The notes under the pieces are model-generated. The model did not search any database. It worked only from the letters and a program-made list of their open reading frames with translations, and was not told the DNA's origin. From assembly GCA_017941035.1 (NCBI GenBank), contig JAGAXG010000045.1, positions 1 to 64,000 of the forward strand: a DNA stretch of 64,000 nucleotides. Reading direction: 5' to 3'. Each line of letters starts with the position of its first letter. Positions within the stretch are counted from its first letter, which is position 1. This DNA is from a bacterium. Lineage in GTDB: Bacteria > Cyanobacteriota > Vampirovibrionia > Gastranaerophilales > Gastranaerophilaceae. This document shows, piece after piece, positions 28,259-39,585 of the stretch. A program made the translations under genes and the position numbers.

Positions 28259-28292
28259 AAAAAAGAGGCTCTTATAAGAGCCTCTTTTTTTT
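28255..28292. terminator. Strong bidirectional terminator
   Basis: A near-perfect palindrome AAAAAAGAGGCTCTTA/TAAGAGCCTCTTTTTT with A and T runs lies between the convergent small secreted gene and the SIMPL gene. Confidence 0.9.
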
Positions 28293-28306
28293 ATACATAA
28301 TACTCT

Positions 28307-29062
28307 TTATTTTACATAATAAGTTGCATCAACATTTGCATAAATAGTAATATTACCGGCTTCAATATTTGCAGGAGCTGCTTCTTCCATTGTAGAATCA
28401 GCAGAAGCACCAACCGCACGCATTAATTTCATATTTGTATAACCATATCTTGTAGCTCGTTGGTTTAAAGAACAGGATGTTCTCAATTCTTTTACTCCTG
28501 TAACTACTGTTCCTGCTGATTCTGCAACTGTATTTGCTCTTGATCTGACTTGTTTTGCTGACTGAGACAGCAAATCCAAGCATTTTGCATCTTTGTTTGA
28601 TAGAGTAAAATTCAAGCTATTAACATCAGTCGCACCTAATTGAATAGATTTATCTATCAATGACGAAACATTATCAAGAGATTTTGTATGAACAATTATA
28701 TTATTTGATACTTCGTATTTATCGAAATTTCTTTTCCCGTTATTATAAATATAAACAGGAGCTGCAGAATAATTAGAAGTTTTTATATAATCTCCATTTG
28801 CGTTGTTAATATTTGATTTAAGATAATTATACACTTTAGTTGAAATTTCTTTATTTTTATCGGAAGCATCCTGCATAGATTTTTTATCAGAAGTTTTTAT
28901 AGCAATTGAAAACTCTGCTGTATCAGGAGAAACTTCTTTTTCAGTTGAATAAGAAACTGAAAGTGTACCTCTTTGTGACTGGCAATTGCAACCATCTCCT
29001 GCTCCTGCAGGTAAAACAATTATTGATGAAAGCAACAATGTTGTAATTAAAATCTTTTTCAT
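28307..29062 (-). CDS. SIMPL domain-containing (DUF541) periplasmic protein
   Basis: 251 aa from the ATG at 29062, which has AAGGGGTG just upstream and gives the signal peptide MKKILITTLLLSSIIVLPAGA. The upstream extension (to 29146) is unlikely. The mature chain begins with a Cys pair (CNCQSQ) and then the SIMPL/DUF541 pattern: GTLSVSYSTEKEVSPDTAEFS, VYNYLKS, VSNNIIVHTKSLDNVSSLIDKSI and LGATDVNSLNF. Family members are periplasmic, linked to oxidative stress (YggE) but of unproven mechanism. It is the last gene of the ligA operon. Confidence 0.87.
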   Translation of the reverse strand: MKKILITTLLLSSIIVLPAGAGDGCNCQSQRGTLSVSYSTEKEVSPDTAEFSIAIKTSDKKSMQDASDKNKEISTKVYNYLKSNINNANGDYIKTSNYSAAPVYIYNNGKRNFDKYEVSNNIIVHTKSLDNVSSLIDKSIQLGATDVNSLNFTLSNKDAKCLDLLSQSAKQVRSRANTVAESAGTVVTGVKELRTSCSLNQRATRYGYTNMKLMRAVGASADSTMEEAAPANIEAGNITIYANVDATYYVK

Positions 29063-29072
29063 AGAACACCCC

Positions 29073-29489
29073 TTACTTAATATCGATTTTTTCTTTATCT
29101 TCATTATTTTCAGGTTGAGAAAGAATAGATGGTGCTGATTTTTCAAATTTATCAGTACGCATCAATGACTCTTTTTTTATCTGAGAATAATATTTCGCAT
29201 GCTTTAGAATATTGCTTAATTCTTTATCTGAAAGCCCCATTGAACTACTTTTAAAAGAAACTGCAAAACCGCCCTTAGTTAATATTGAATAAGATACAAA
29301 TACAATTCCCCAAAGCAATATTCCCTGAAACAAATTCAATACAGGGAAACCTGCAAGTTCGTGCAAATAATTATTCCAAAGGGTCATCAAAACATTTCCC
29401 GGGAAAATAACAAATCCTGCAAACAAACATACACCTATAAAAAGCGCTGTTAAAATACCTCTTATTCCATTAATTTGAATAACTTTCAT
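29073..29489 (-). CDS. Small membrane protein, two helices
   Basis: 138 aa, family not recognised. Two hydrophobic segments (about 9-32 and 53-72) are followed by a cytosolic-looking polar tail with LSDKELSNILKHAKYYSQIKK. It sits 15 bases downstream of ligA and 10 bases upstream of the SIMPL gene in the same operon. No enzymatic motif is visible. Confidence 0.7.
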   Translation of the reverse strand: MKVIQINGIRGILTALFIGVCLFAGFVIFPGNVLMTLWNNYLHELAGFPVLNLFQGILLWGIVFVSYSILTKGGFAVSFKSSSMGLSDKELSNILKHAKYYSQIKKESLMRTDKFEKSAPSILSQPENNEDKEKIDIK

Positions 29490-29504
29490 ACTACATACAT
29501 CCTT

Positions 29505-31484
<1,980 letters not shown>

Positions 31485-32321
31485 TTACATCACCATTAAA
31501 AGTTCTCTTATAACTTTTGTTGCTACAGCAGTTGAAACTCCGCTTGTATCATAATCAGGAGCTAATTCTACAACATCTGCACCAATGATATTAAAATCTT
31601 TCAAATACCTAAACCAGCTTATAAGCTCATTAAAACTCATTCCGCCAGCCTCAGGTGTCCCTGTTCCGGGCATAATTGAAGTATCCAAACAATCTAAATC
31701 AACTGTTATAAACACATTTTTACCTTTTAAAACATTAAGATCCGAATAATTATGACAAAGAGTATTGTGTTTATCCATGAAATTCCATTCTTCTTTCATT
31801 CCTGAACGAATACCTATTTGCTTAATATTTTCAGGTCCGATAATTTTTGATATGTGACGAATCACGGCACTATGTGACATTTCTTCACCCAAATATTCTT
31901 CTCTTAAATCTGTGTGAGCATCAAAATGAATAACCGCAAGATTACTTACATATTTTGAAACAGCTTGAATTTCAGGCAAAGTAACAAGATGTTCTCCTCC
32001 TATACCTAAAACCCTTTTACCGTCTTTGTATATATCTTCAACATTTTCTCTTATTTGTTCTAAAGATTTATACGTATTGCCAAGCGGGAATTCCAAATCA
32101 CCTGCATCATGAAAATTAACTTGCGCAAGCTCTTTTTTAAATACAGGGGAATATTCTTCTAAACCCCAGCTCGCAAGTCTTATCTGCTCAGGTGCGAATC
32201 TTGATCCAGAACGATAAGAAACAGTTCCATCAAACGGCAAACCTAACATTACTATGTTTGATGAATTATAATCAGGATTTTGTCCCATCCAGCTTCTGTC
32301 TAAAAAAGGTCCTCTCAGCAT
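31485..32321 (-). CDS. speB: Agmatinase / ureohydrolase family protein
   Basis: 278 aa arginase-fold hydrolase. The manganese ligands are in GIGGEHLVTLPE, VIHFDAHTDLREEY and VFITVDLDCLDTSIMPGTGTPEAGG. The overall pattern is that of bacterial agmatinases, which cleave agmatine to putrescine and urea; formiminoglutamase or another ureohydrolase is a less likely alternative. AGGAG precedes the ATG by 8 bases. It lies between yraN and ligA in a tight operon, and no arginine decarboxylase gene is nearby. Confidence 0.88.
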   Translation of the reverse strand: MLRGPFLDRSWMGQNPDYNSSNIVMLGLPFDGTVSYRSGSRFAPEQIRLASWGLEEYSPVFKKELAQVNFHDAGDLEFPLGNTYKSLEQIRENVEDIYKDGKRVLGIGGEHLVTLPEIQAVSKYVSNLAVIHFDAHTDLREEYLGEEMSHSAVIRHISKIIGPENIKQIGIRSGMKEEWNFMDKHNTLCHNYSDLNVLKGKNVFITVDLDCLDTSIMPGTGTPEAGGMSFNELISWFRYLKDFNIIGADVVELAPDYDTSGVSTAVATKVIRELLMVM

Positions 32322-32361
32322 TATAAATACTCCTTAATAAGAGTATTGTAGCATAAAAATA

Positions 32362-32703
32362 CTAAATATTTTTTAAATGTTCTATTTTTAATTCGGGAGA
32401 AAAAGTAATTCCTATAGCATCTATTCGATATTTTTTTATCTTGTTTTCTTCAATATAAGATAATACGCCTGTTTTTATATTGTTATATTTACTTTTGGTA
32501 ATTGCTTCTAAAGGAGAACCAAAATCACTATTTTTTCTTGTTTTTACCTCTACAAAAACAACAGTATTTTTATCACTCGCAATAATATCTACTTCACAAA
32601 ACTTGGAAAAATGTTTGTTACGTTCTAATATTTTATAACCGTTTTTAATTAAATATTCACAGGCCAAATCTTCGCCTTTATTACCAAATTCTCTGTTATT
32701 CAC
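32362..32703 (-). CDS. YraN family (UPF0102) endonuclease-like protein
   Basis: 113 aa. The small restriction-endonuclease-like fold of the family is marked by GNKGEDLACEYLIKNGYKIL, the catalytic-type CEVDIIASDKNTVVFVEVKTRK (D-x(n)-ExK) and RIDAIGI. Its cellular role is not established, though a link to Holliday junctions or DNA repair has been suggested for the family. It starts with GTG, overlapping the queF stop (GTGA). Confidence 0.92.
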   Translation of the reverse strand: MNNREFGNKGEDLACEYLIKNGYKILERNKHFSKFCEVDIIASDKNTVVFVEVKTRKNSDFGSPLEAITKSKYNNIKTGVLSYIEENKIKKYRIDAIGITFSPELKIEHLKNI

Positions 32704-33596
32704 TGTTTTATACCGTTTCTTGCAAAAACCTTTAAATCATATAAACTATCAATTTCAGAGAGAGTTAAATCTTTTGAATATCTAACTGGAGTAATATCAA
32801 TTCCGCCTCTACGTGTGTACATTGCACATACAAACAATTTATCGTTTACATCCAATATATCAGATAATCTTTTATAAATCATCTCTACACATTCTTCATG
32901 AAAATGATTTTCACTCCTGAACGACACTAAATATTTTATCAAAGATTGTAAATTTATAACCTTTTGCGATTTGTAATAAATAAAAACATCTCCAAAATCA
33001 GGCTGGTGAGTAATTCTGCAATTAGAACGCAAAGATTCAAATTTTAAATAATGTTGTGTAATTTTACTTTCATTAGAAGCTAATAAAACTTCAGGTGCTT
33101 CGTTGAATTTTTCTATTTTCAAAGTATTTTCATCAATTAATTCAATTATATTTTTGAAGTTATTAAAAATTTCAACTTTATCATTTTTAGGGAAATCAAC
33201 TTCGACAACAGTTTGAAGCTTTTCACTCAAATCTTTTTGAATAGTTTGTCTGCAAATTTCAAGACACTCTTTTGTATTTTTCCCAAAACGAGAAAGATTG
33301 AATGAATTTAAGTAAAGTTTTAAAGACTTTGATTCAATAATAAATTTACTTGTACAAGGATATTTCAACTTCAGGACTTTTGTTACAGGTAAACCATTCT
33401 CACTCATAGAAGAAAACTCATAACAATGCCAAACATCATAACCATCAAAAGGTAAATCTGAATTTATAGAATATTTTATTCTATTTTCTTCACGAGGAAC
33501 AGCAACAAGAATAGACGGATTATAAGATGTAAATCCCTCTATTCTTTTACCTAATAAAGTTGATGCTATCAAATCCGAGTTACGCAATTTCTTCAT
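32700..33596 (-). CDS. queF: NADPH-dependent 7-cyano-7-deazaguanine reductase QueF (long form)
   Basis: 298 aa, the two-domain (E. coli-like) QueF that reduces preQ0 to preQ1 for queuosine in tRNA. Seen: VWHCYEFSSMSENGLPV, ESKSLKLYLNSFNLSRF, the Cys region LRSNCRITHQPDFGDVFI, and FHEECVEMI. The ATG lies 17 bases inside the symporter gene and the end overlaps yraN, so it is in the middle of an operon. No other queuosine gene is in the window. Confidence 0.93.
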   Translation of the reverse strand: MKKLRNSDLIASTLLGKRIEGFTSYNPSILVAVPREENRIKYSINSDLPFDGYDVWHCYEFSSMSENGLPVTKVLKLKYPCTSKFIIESKSLKLYLNSFNLSRFGKNTKECLEICRQTIQKDLSEKLQTVVEVDFPKNDKVEIFNNFKNIIELIDENTLKIEKFNEAPEVLLASNESKITQHYLKFESLRSNCRITHQPDFGDVFIYYKSQKVINLQSLIKYLVSFRSENHFHEECVEMIYKRLSDILDVNDKLFVCAMYTRRGGIDITPVRYSKDLTLSEIDSLYDLKVFARNGIKQ

Positions 33597-34902
33597 AGGC
33601 CTGCGGATTATTTAACAAGTCATAATTTATTTCATTTTCATTATCAGCAATAGTTGCAGCAACAACAGCATCAGAAGTCACATTTAGTGTTGTTCGCAAC
33701 ATATCTGTAATTCTTTCGATAGTAAACAAGAATGCAAAACCTGCAACAAGCTGTTCAGGACTTAATCCCATTCCGTTAAGTATTAACGCAATAGTAATTA
33801 AACCTCCTCCAGGAATTCCTGCACAAGTACTTGAAGCAACAATAGCTAATATAGCTATTTGTATAACCAAGAACGGATCTAAAACAACTCCATAAGCCTG
33901 TGCTAAAAATATTACAGCAACTGTTTGTAAAAGAGCTGTTCCATCAAAATTTAATGTAGCACCCAAAGGTAATACAAAACTTGAAATTTTGTGAGAAATA
34001 CCTCTTTTTTCACAGCAAGCAATAGTTAAAGGCAAAGTAGCCGCGGAACTCGCAGTCCCGAATGCAACCATTGTAGCCTCGGCAATCGCAGAAAATAACA
34101 TTGGTGCAGAAACTTTTGAAAAACATCTCAAAAATACAGGATACACCATAAACATCTGTATCGCAAAACCTGCGAGCAAAACTAATAAATATTTTGTAAT
34201 CGGCTCAAATATATCTATACCAAAGCTTGCAATAGCACTTGCGGTTAAAGCAAAAACACCCGGAGCTGCAAAAAGCATTATCCAATCAGTAATCTTCATA
34301 GTTGCAGCAAAAACTGATTCAAAAAATGAAACAATAGGTCTGTTTACATCACCGACTTTTGCTAAAGCAAGAGCAAATAAAACAACAAAAATTATTATAG
34401 GAACCATATTCCCGGAAGCAAAAGCTTCAACAGGATTATTCGGAATGAAACCTAAAAACAGATTTAAAATATTACCCTGCTGTTGAGACATAGCAGTTTG
34501 AACAGAAGCTTGAACTCCGGAAGCAACATTTTCACTTATATAGTGAGCTGCACCTGTACCTGGTTTTATTAAAAGTGCAAGAGTTGTACCAATTGTTACT
34601 GCAATAGTTGTAAGAATTCCGTAGTACAATATCATTTTAGTACCGAATTTACCAAGCTGTTTATTATCCCCAACACTAGTAATTCCAATTATTATTGCTG
34701 AAACGACAAGAGGAATAACAACCATTTGAATTAATCTTATAAACATTTGACCTACAAATGTTAAAATATTACTTACAAGTATATTTGGATGAGCATATAA
34801 AAATATTCCCAAAAACACACCTGCTATAATTCCGAAAAAGATATGCCAGTTGCGTTTAATACCGAGACCTAGAGCAATTAAAATCTGCATGTGAAGCTTC
34901 AT
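33580..34902 (-). CDS. Dicarboxylate/amino acid:cation symporter (DAACS family)
   Basis: 440 aa, about eight membrane helices plus two re-entrant loops. The signature segments are the serine-rich hairpin GTASSAATLPLTIACC and TLNFDGTALLQ (NMDGT-type) with the second hairpin SSTCAGIPGGGLITIAL. Such proteins import glutamate, aspartate, C4-dicarboxylates or Ser/Thr with Na+ or H+; specificity cannot be told. It is first in the seven-gene minus-strand run that ends with the SIMPL gene; AAGGA lies about 10 bases before the ATG. Confidence 0.92.
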   Translation of the reverse strand: MKLHMQILIALGLGIKRNWHIFFGIIAGVFLGIFLYAHPNILVSNILTFVGQMFIRLIQMVVIPLVVSAIIIGITSVGDNKQLGKFGTKMILYYGILTTIAVTIGTTLALLIKPGTGAAHYISENVASGVQASVQTAMSQQQGNILNLFLGFIPNNPVEAFASGNMVPIIIFVVLFALALAKVGDVNRPIVSFFESVFAATMKITDWIMLFAAPGVFALTASAIASFGIDIFEPITKYLLVLLAGFAIQMFMVYPVFLRCFSKVSAPMLFSAIAEATMVAFGTASSAATLPLTIACCEKRGISHKISSFVLPLGATLNFDGTALLQTVAVIFLAQAYGVVLDPFLVIQIAILAIVASSTCAGIPGGGLITIALILNGMGLSPEQLVAGFAFLFTIERITDMLRTTLNVTSDAVVAATIADNENEINYDLLNNPQAYEEIA

Positions 34903-34991
34903 ATTCTTAAAATCCTTATTTATTAATTATATAACTATGCCATTATACAACCATTTAAAGAAAATTTCAATCATACAAATAATATATATTT

Positions 34992-35020
34992 AAAAAGCTC
35001 CTTCAAATAAGGAGCTTTTT
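34992..35020 (-). terminator. Terminator of the prepilin-like gene
   Basis: AAAAAGCTCCTT/AAGGAGCTTTTT, a 12-bp stem with a 5-nt loop, 12 bases after the stop at 35032. Confidence 0.88.
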
Positions 35021-35031
35021 ATATTTTTATT

Positions 35032-36378
35032 TTATTCTATGCATATTGGAGCAGCATAATTATTATAAGGCATATAATTGACATTAGAAAATCCAGTAAC
35101 ATTTTCACTGTTGAGATAATAAGCCCAACTTGATGTTTCCGGAGATGAACAATACAATGCGAAAGTGCGTTCTGGCAATCCGAGGAGTCTAGCGAAATTT
35201 TTCACACGTTCTACTCTAGCACTAGGCCATGGCCATGGTGTTTGTACACCTCGATCAGCGTTAATTTGAGCCGCGTATTCAGGATATAACATTAAAGCAA
35301 TTTCTTTTAAATCTTCTTTACTAGGCAAATTAGTCCTGCCTCCACATGCCAGTGCTGCACCAACATAATAAGAGCCACTAGGATGACAGCCTGATATACC
35401 TATACTGCCTTTTATTTTCATGCACTCATTATAAGAAACCATTCGATATTCATTCTGTGGTTTCATTAAGCATTTTCCTTTATGACTCCCTGAAGATATC
35501 CTGTACAAACAAGTATCTCCGAGTTTTGAAGCTTTCCCAAACGCTACAACATCACCCAATTTTACACCGTTCTCATTATCAAACGTGCTTACTCTGTTAG
35601 GACCTTTATTCCCATTCAAATCAACAAATCCGCTTATGCAAGAATAAGTTTTGTTGCCATCCTGACTTAAATTGCCGTCTGTAGCAACTACATCAGGGTC
35701 ACTAACCGGACAATTTACATTCCAAGATAATATCATTGGTGTTCCGTCACCCAATACAATTCCTGCAACATCAGGATAATCATCTTTATTTAAGCCAAAA
35801 TTCTCTCCGTATTTTATTTTTTGCACATCGGCATAACTGTCACCTGAATATATTTTGTCATATGTAAAACAGTTTTTCATATCTTCGCCCGCATCACAAA
35901 TAGTTATTATTTTTAAATGCTTAGACAAACCGCGTTCAATAAAATCACGAGTGCTGGTATAATAAGGACCTATACCATTTTCGATATTTAATAAATCTGT
36001 ACCTTTGGCTATTTTTCTTGTAAATACAGATAATTGATGCCCTCTTATTTTATCTGTTAAAGAACTAAATAATGAAGGTAATGTCATTGCAGCTATTATT
36101 CCAATTATGACAAGAGCAATTAACGTCTCTACTAAAGTAAAAGCTGCACGTTTTTCGCTCTGACATAGATTTTTTAATTGCACAACTGTAAGATTACCAC
36201 GTGCTTCGCACTCGTAATGACAAGTCATATCGCCAGGAGAACGAACAAAATTAGGACGTTGCGATCTCACTTCTTTTACATAATTTTCTTCTTTAGTAAT
36301 TATACTTTTTGATTGAAGGAGATTAGCTAAAAAACGTCTCCCTCCTGTAAAACATGCGCTATAATTGACTTTCCGCAT
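35032..36378 (-). CDS. Type IV prepilin-like protein with an unusual 77-residue leader
   Basis: 448 aa. At residues 76-100 lies a textbook class III signal: EKRAA^FTLVETLIALVIIG followed by the hydrophobic pilin helix. After it comes a 350-residue globular part rich in Cys, with paired-cysteine regions and a C-terminal YNNYAAPICIE. Ordinary prepilins have 5-30 residues before the cleavage site; here there are about 78. Part of that leader (36192-36221 in DNA) is a palindromic repeat of the dispersed 'GTCATT..GAG' type. The ATG at 36378 has a good ribosome site (AAAGGGA), so the leader may really be translated. Likely substrate of the prepilin peptidase at 22738-23781. Confidence 0.8.
   Translation of the reverse strand: MRKVNYSACFTGGRRFLANLLQSKSIITKEENYVKEVRSQRPNFVRSPGDMTCHYECEARGNLTVVQLKNLCQSEKRAAFTLVETLIALVIIGIIAAMTLPSLFSSLTDKIRGHQLSVFTRKIAKGTDLLNIENGIGPYYTSTRDFIERGLSKHLKIITICDAGEDMKNCFTYDKIYSGDSYADVQKIKYGENFGLNKDDYPDVAGIVLGDGTPMILSWNVNCPVSDPDVVATDGNLSQDGNKTYSCISGFVDLNGNKGPNRVSTFDNENGVKLGDVVAFGKASKLGDTCLYRISSGSHKGKCLMKPQNEYRMVSYNECMKIKGSIGISGCHPSGSYYVGAALACGGRTNLPSKEDLKEIALMLYPEYAAQINADRGVQTPWPWPSARVERVKNFARLLGLPERTFALYCSSPETSSWAYYLNSENVTGFSNVNYMPYNNYAAPICIE
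36192..36221. repeat. Dispersed palindromic repeat inside the prepilin leader
   Basis: The minus strand reads GTCATTACGAG-TGCGAAGCAC then GTGGTAATC, an imperfect inverted repeat (ATTAC/GTAAT and GTGC/GCAC) resembling the short intergenic repeat family GTCATTGCGAG...GCAATC common in many bacterial genomes. It lies within the coding frame of the prepilin-like gene. Confidence 0.5.
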
Positions 36379-36464
36379 CTTTAATCCCTTTCAGCTTTAC
36401 AATAATTCCTCGTATTAATATTTCCATTATAAACTATTATTCAACTTTTTTCAAGAGCAAATAA

Positions 36465-37220
36465 TTAAACAATGGATAAATTTGCACATGACGAAGAAAT
36501 TTTTCGAAGACATCCAACTCTTTTCATTACATAGTTAGCATTCTCATTTTGAGGGCAACGTTCCAAATATTTATGATAAAAACGCTTTGCTTCCCGCTGT
36601 TTCCCTAATTTGTCTAGGCAAAAACCGATATTAAAATATGCATCTCCGAAATTAGGATTAATTTTTATTATTTCCTTATTTAAAGCAACTGCCTGCCTGT
36701 ATAATTCCATCTTTATTAATAGAGATGATTTCCCAACATATGCATCTATATAGTTTGGAGTATTTTCAATAAGTTTTTGATAAATCATCAACGCCATATC
36801 TTGTTCTTGAGCTTGCTCATGTGCTTGACCTAGTTGATAAATTGCTTCAGGATTTTCAGGATCTATTTGAATTGCCTGAATAAAACACTTTATCGCACAA
36901 CAAGGTGATTCATTTTTTAAATGACACATTCCAAGTTCAAAAAAAGTTTCAAAATTATTTTTGTCTAATAGCGCAGATTTTTCAAAATACTCTATTGCTT
37001 TTTTAATTTTCCCCAAATTCTTATAACAAATACCAAGCCCAAAATATGTTTCAGGATTGCTTCTATCTATTAAAACAGAATTGAGATATATGGTTATAGC
37101 CTGTTTAAAAGATTTTTCAGACCTCAATATATCAGCTTTAGCCTTCAAATCTTGTTGCTTTTTATTAACAGACAAAGGTACAGACATATATTGCGATTTG
37201 TTAAAATAATTTTTACTCAA
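36465..37220 (-). CDS. Tetratricopeptide repeat protein
   Basis: 251 aa made of five or six TPR units (for example PETYFGLGICYKNLGKIKKAIEYFEK, split as 34-residue repeats across residues 25-230). No signal peptide or enzyme domain. TPR arrays bind partner proteins. The start is a TTG at 37220 with GAAGGG about 8 bases upstream; the ATG at 37187 is an alternative without a ribosome site. It stands between the prepilin-like gene and the divergent secreted pair, and a role in surface-structure assembly is only a guess from position. Confidence 0.85.
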   Translation of the reverse strand: MSKNYFNKSQYMSVPLSVNKKQQDLKAKADILRSEKSFKQAITIYLNSVLIDRSNPETYFGLGICYKNLGKIKKAIEYFEKSALLDKNNFETFFELGMCHLKNESPCCAIKCFIQAIQIDPENPEAIYQLGQAHEQAQEQDMALMIYQKLIENTPNYIDAYVGKSSLLIKMELYRQAVALNKEIIKINPNFGDAYFNIGFCLDKLGKQREAKRFYHKYLERCPQNENANYVMKRVGCLRKISSSCANLSIV

Positions 37221-37341
37221 CTCTTTTACCCTTCTTTTATACTGTTATAATAGATTTTTTTCAAAATGGGATGAACAACCATATGATTTAAACATTAATC
37301 AATCATTGGATTTATTATTTTAATTGTGCTATATTTTTAAT

Positions 37342-38169
37342 ATGAAAAAGTCTTTAATTTTGTTAGGGATAGCAGTAATTTTAAATATATCAATGCCTGT
37401 TTTTGCAGAAGAAGAAATTCATTTGCGCGGAGTTGAAAAACAAGAAATTCAGTTGCCTAAAGTTGATTATAAAAACACTGAATCACTTGTAATAAGCGAT
37501 GAAGAAATCCTCGATCAGATAATAAAACTTCAGCGTGAAAAAGACATGGAAGATATTGATAATCTTTGGAAGGGTACTGTTGCGAACAATCAGGTTATTG
37601 GATTTGCGCTAAAAAAACTTGCAACTCCAGAAAGCCAGAGAAGAATTCACTCTTCTTTAATGGCAAAAACTTTATCTGCAATTATTTCCGGTGCATCACT
37701 TGCTCCTACTTTAATAGGAGCTGATTATATGATTCAATCAGGGACTTATGCCGCAGGACGAATTGCACAAAATCTTTTGAACAGGAAAAATATTCCGCAA
37801 GAGATCCCGTTAACGGATACGGAATTGATTGAACTCGCAGGGCTTATTGAAAGTTTACAGGATAAAATTATCAACGCTTATTATAATTATAAAGGAAGCC
37901 TTTCTCAGCTAAAAGATATTCGTTCAAGGGAACTTCTTTATAATAAAAATTATGCAAAAGCAATGGATGAAGAAGATTTTTTGGAAATTACTGTTTCATC
38001 TTCTTTGTACCAGGATATGCAAATTGAAGAAGAAAAATATCTTCAGCTTTCAAAGAAATATCACTTAGAACTTCAACGATTAGCAGGGAAAAAAGTTGTT
38101 GATAAATTAAATTTATATCAATATGATTATGATACCGCACTTGTGGGGGGAAATTATGTTAAAAAATAA
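37342..38169 (+). CDS. Secreted helical protein, first of a tandem paralog pair
   Basis: 275 aa from the ATG at 37342, which gives signal peptide MKKSLILLGIAVILNISMPVFA; a GTG 18 bases upstream is less likely. The mature chain is helical: NLWKGTVANNQVIGFALKK, a small hydrophobic Gly/Ala region near 125-150, then long amphipathic helices with LAGLIESLQDKIINAYYNY. The next gene shows the same order of elements, so they are diverged duplicates. The long paired helices recall half of an outer-membrane efflux (TolC-type) hairpin, but no beta-barrel part is visible. Function unknown. Confidence 0.7.
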   Translation: MKKSLILLGIAVILNISMPVFAEEEIHLRGVEKQEIQLPKVDYKNTESLVISDEEILDQIIKLQREKDMEDIDNLWKGTVANNQVIGFALKKLATPESQRRIHSSLMAKTLSAIISGASLAPTLIGADYMIQSGTYAAGRIAQNLLNRKNIPQEIPLTDTELIELAGLIESLQDKIINAYYNYKGSLSQLKDIRSRELLYNKNYAKAMDEEDFLEITVSSSLYQDMQIEEEKYLQLSKKYHLELQRLAGKKVVDKLNLYQYDYDTALVGGNYVKK

Positions 38170-39583
38170 ATTATTACTATTGTCTGTAGTTTTATTTGCG
38201 GCAGGATGTATTCAAGCTGACGCACAAAATATTGAATTGTCGGATTTGACAGCTCCTAAAGCCCCTGCTTATCGTGTAGGAATATCAGAGATACCTGAAA
38301 ATCAATATATTCAAGCAATAGAAGATAAAACCGCAGAAAATGATGATAGAATAAGAATTAATGATATGGCTGACGGAGATAGTACAGATGTTTCTTATTC
38401 GGATTTGAGTATAAAAAATCTTTCAAGAGAAATCGCTCAAGAATTAGATTTTGAAGAAAACGATATGGTATCTGATTTATCTTTATTGTGGCAGGGAGCA
38501 GCAATGCAAAGTGATACAATAAATTTTGCATTATATAAACTTGCAAATCCTGATGCTGACAAACCGGATAAAAGTGCAGTAAAGAAAATGTTACAGACAG
38601 TAGCAAGCATGTCAACTCTTGTCGGCGCAGGAGTAGGGAATCCATTACTTGCAGGAACATCATTAATTGGAGGCAACCTTTTGAGCATAATGTCTCAAGA
38701 TACAAAGGCTCTTAATTACAAATATACAAAAGTAACTGATGCGGATATGATTATTTTAATCCGCAAAGTTGAAGATTTACAACAAAATGCAGTAAATCTT
38801 TATTATGATTATATGACAGCAAAAAAACAATTAGAATTAACAACACAACTTGTAAAAGACAGACAAAAACGCTTTCAAACGGCTCAAAAAAATAATGCCT
38901 CAAGAGAACTTATTGTTGTTAGCGATGCATATTTTAGAACAGCCCTAGACAAGCAAAGGACTGCAAAATCAGAATTTTTCTCTAAACGCGCAGCTCTTGA
39001 ACAATTTGTTGGGAATGAAACTTTTACACAATTTGAAAACGAACTTGCTCAGCGTGAATATGATCGAAACAAATCAGATGAAGAAGTTCAAGCTTATAAC
39101 GATACTATTCAAAGTGTAGAAAATTATACAAACAGTTTAAGTGAAAATTTACCATATATGCGTTCTGCAAATGATTACTATGATTCGAATTTAAATAAGC
39201 TTCCTGATATTATGCCATTAGAAGATGAAAAAAGCACATATAAAGAAGAAGCTGTTGAAAAAGAAGTTGAAGTTGTGAATAATAATTCAGTTACTAAAAA
39301 AGAAAAGACAAAAAAAGACAAATACTCAACAAAAGGTTTAATTTTTATTCACAACGAACAGCAAACAACAAAAGAAGAACAAACTTCTAAAAAATCAGAT
39401 AAGAAAACCAAGAAATCAAAAACAAAAAATAATGAGCAAAAAGTTGATATAAACTATTCTACTCCAAACCCTCATGAAGCTTTGCCTAAAACAAAACATC
39501 CAGGAGGAGAGGTTGATTTATTACCGTTAGATGAAATTAAGGCTCCTTATTATCACAATAACAAATCAATTTTTGAAAATTAG
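38156..39583 (+). CDS. Secreted helical protein with charged tail, second of the pair
   Basis: 475 aa from the ATG at 38156, preceded by GGGGGG; it overlaps the upstream gene by 14 bases. The signal peptide ends LFAAGCIQADA: a weak lipobox (AAGC) or a type I site after ADA. Elements shared with its neighbour: LLWQGAAMQSDTINFALYKL, a Gly/Ala segment near 160-185, VEDLQQNAVNLYYDYMTAKK, then a coiled-coil region and QFVGNETFTQFE. The last 130 residues are Lys/Glu-rich and probably disordered. Possibly a periplasmic lipoprotein; the link to TolC-like helices is structural guesswork. Confidence 0.7.
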   Translation: MLKNKLLLLSVVLFAAGCIQADAQNIELSDLTAPKAPAYRVGISEIPENQYIQAIEDKTAENDDRIRINDMADGDSTDVSYSDLSIKNLSREIAQELDFEENDMVSDLSLLWQGAAMQSDTINFALYKLANPDADKPDKSAVKKMLQTVASMSTLVGAGVGNPLLAGTSLIGGNLLSIMSQDTKALNYKYTKVTDADMIILIRKVEDLQQNAVNLYYDYMTAKKQLELTTQLVKDRQKRFQTAQKNNASRELIVVSDAYFRTALDKQRTAKSEFFSKRAALEQFVGNETFTQFENELAQREYDRNKSDEEVQAYNDTIQSVENYTNSLSENLPYMRSANDYYDSNLNKLPDIMPLEDEKSTYKEEAVEKEVEVVNNNSVTKKEKTKKDKYSTKGLIFIHNEQQTTKEEQTSKKSDKKTKKSKTKNNEQKVDINYSTPNPHEALPKTKHPGGEVDLLPLDEIKAPYYHNNKSIFEN

Positions 39584-39585
39584 CA

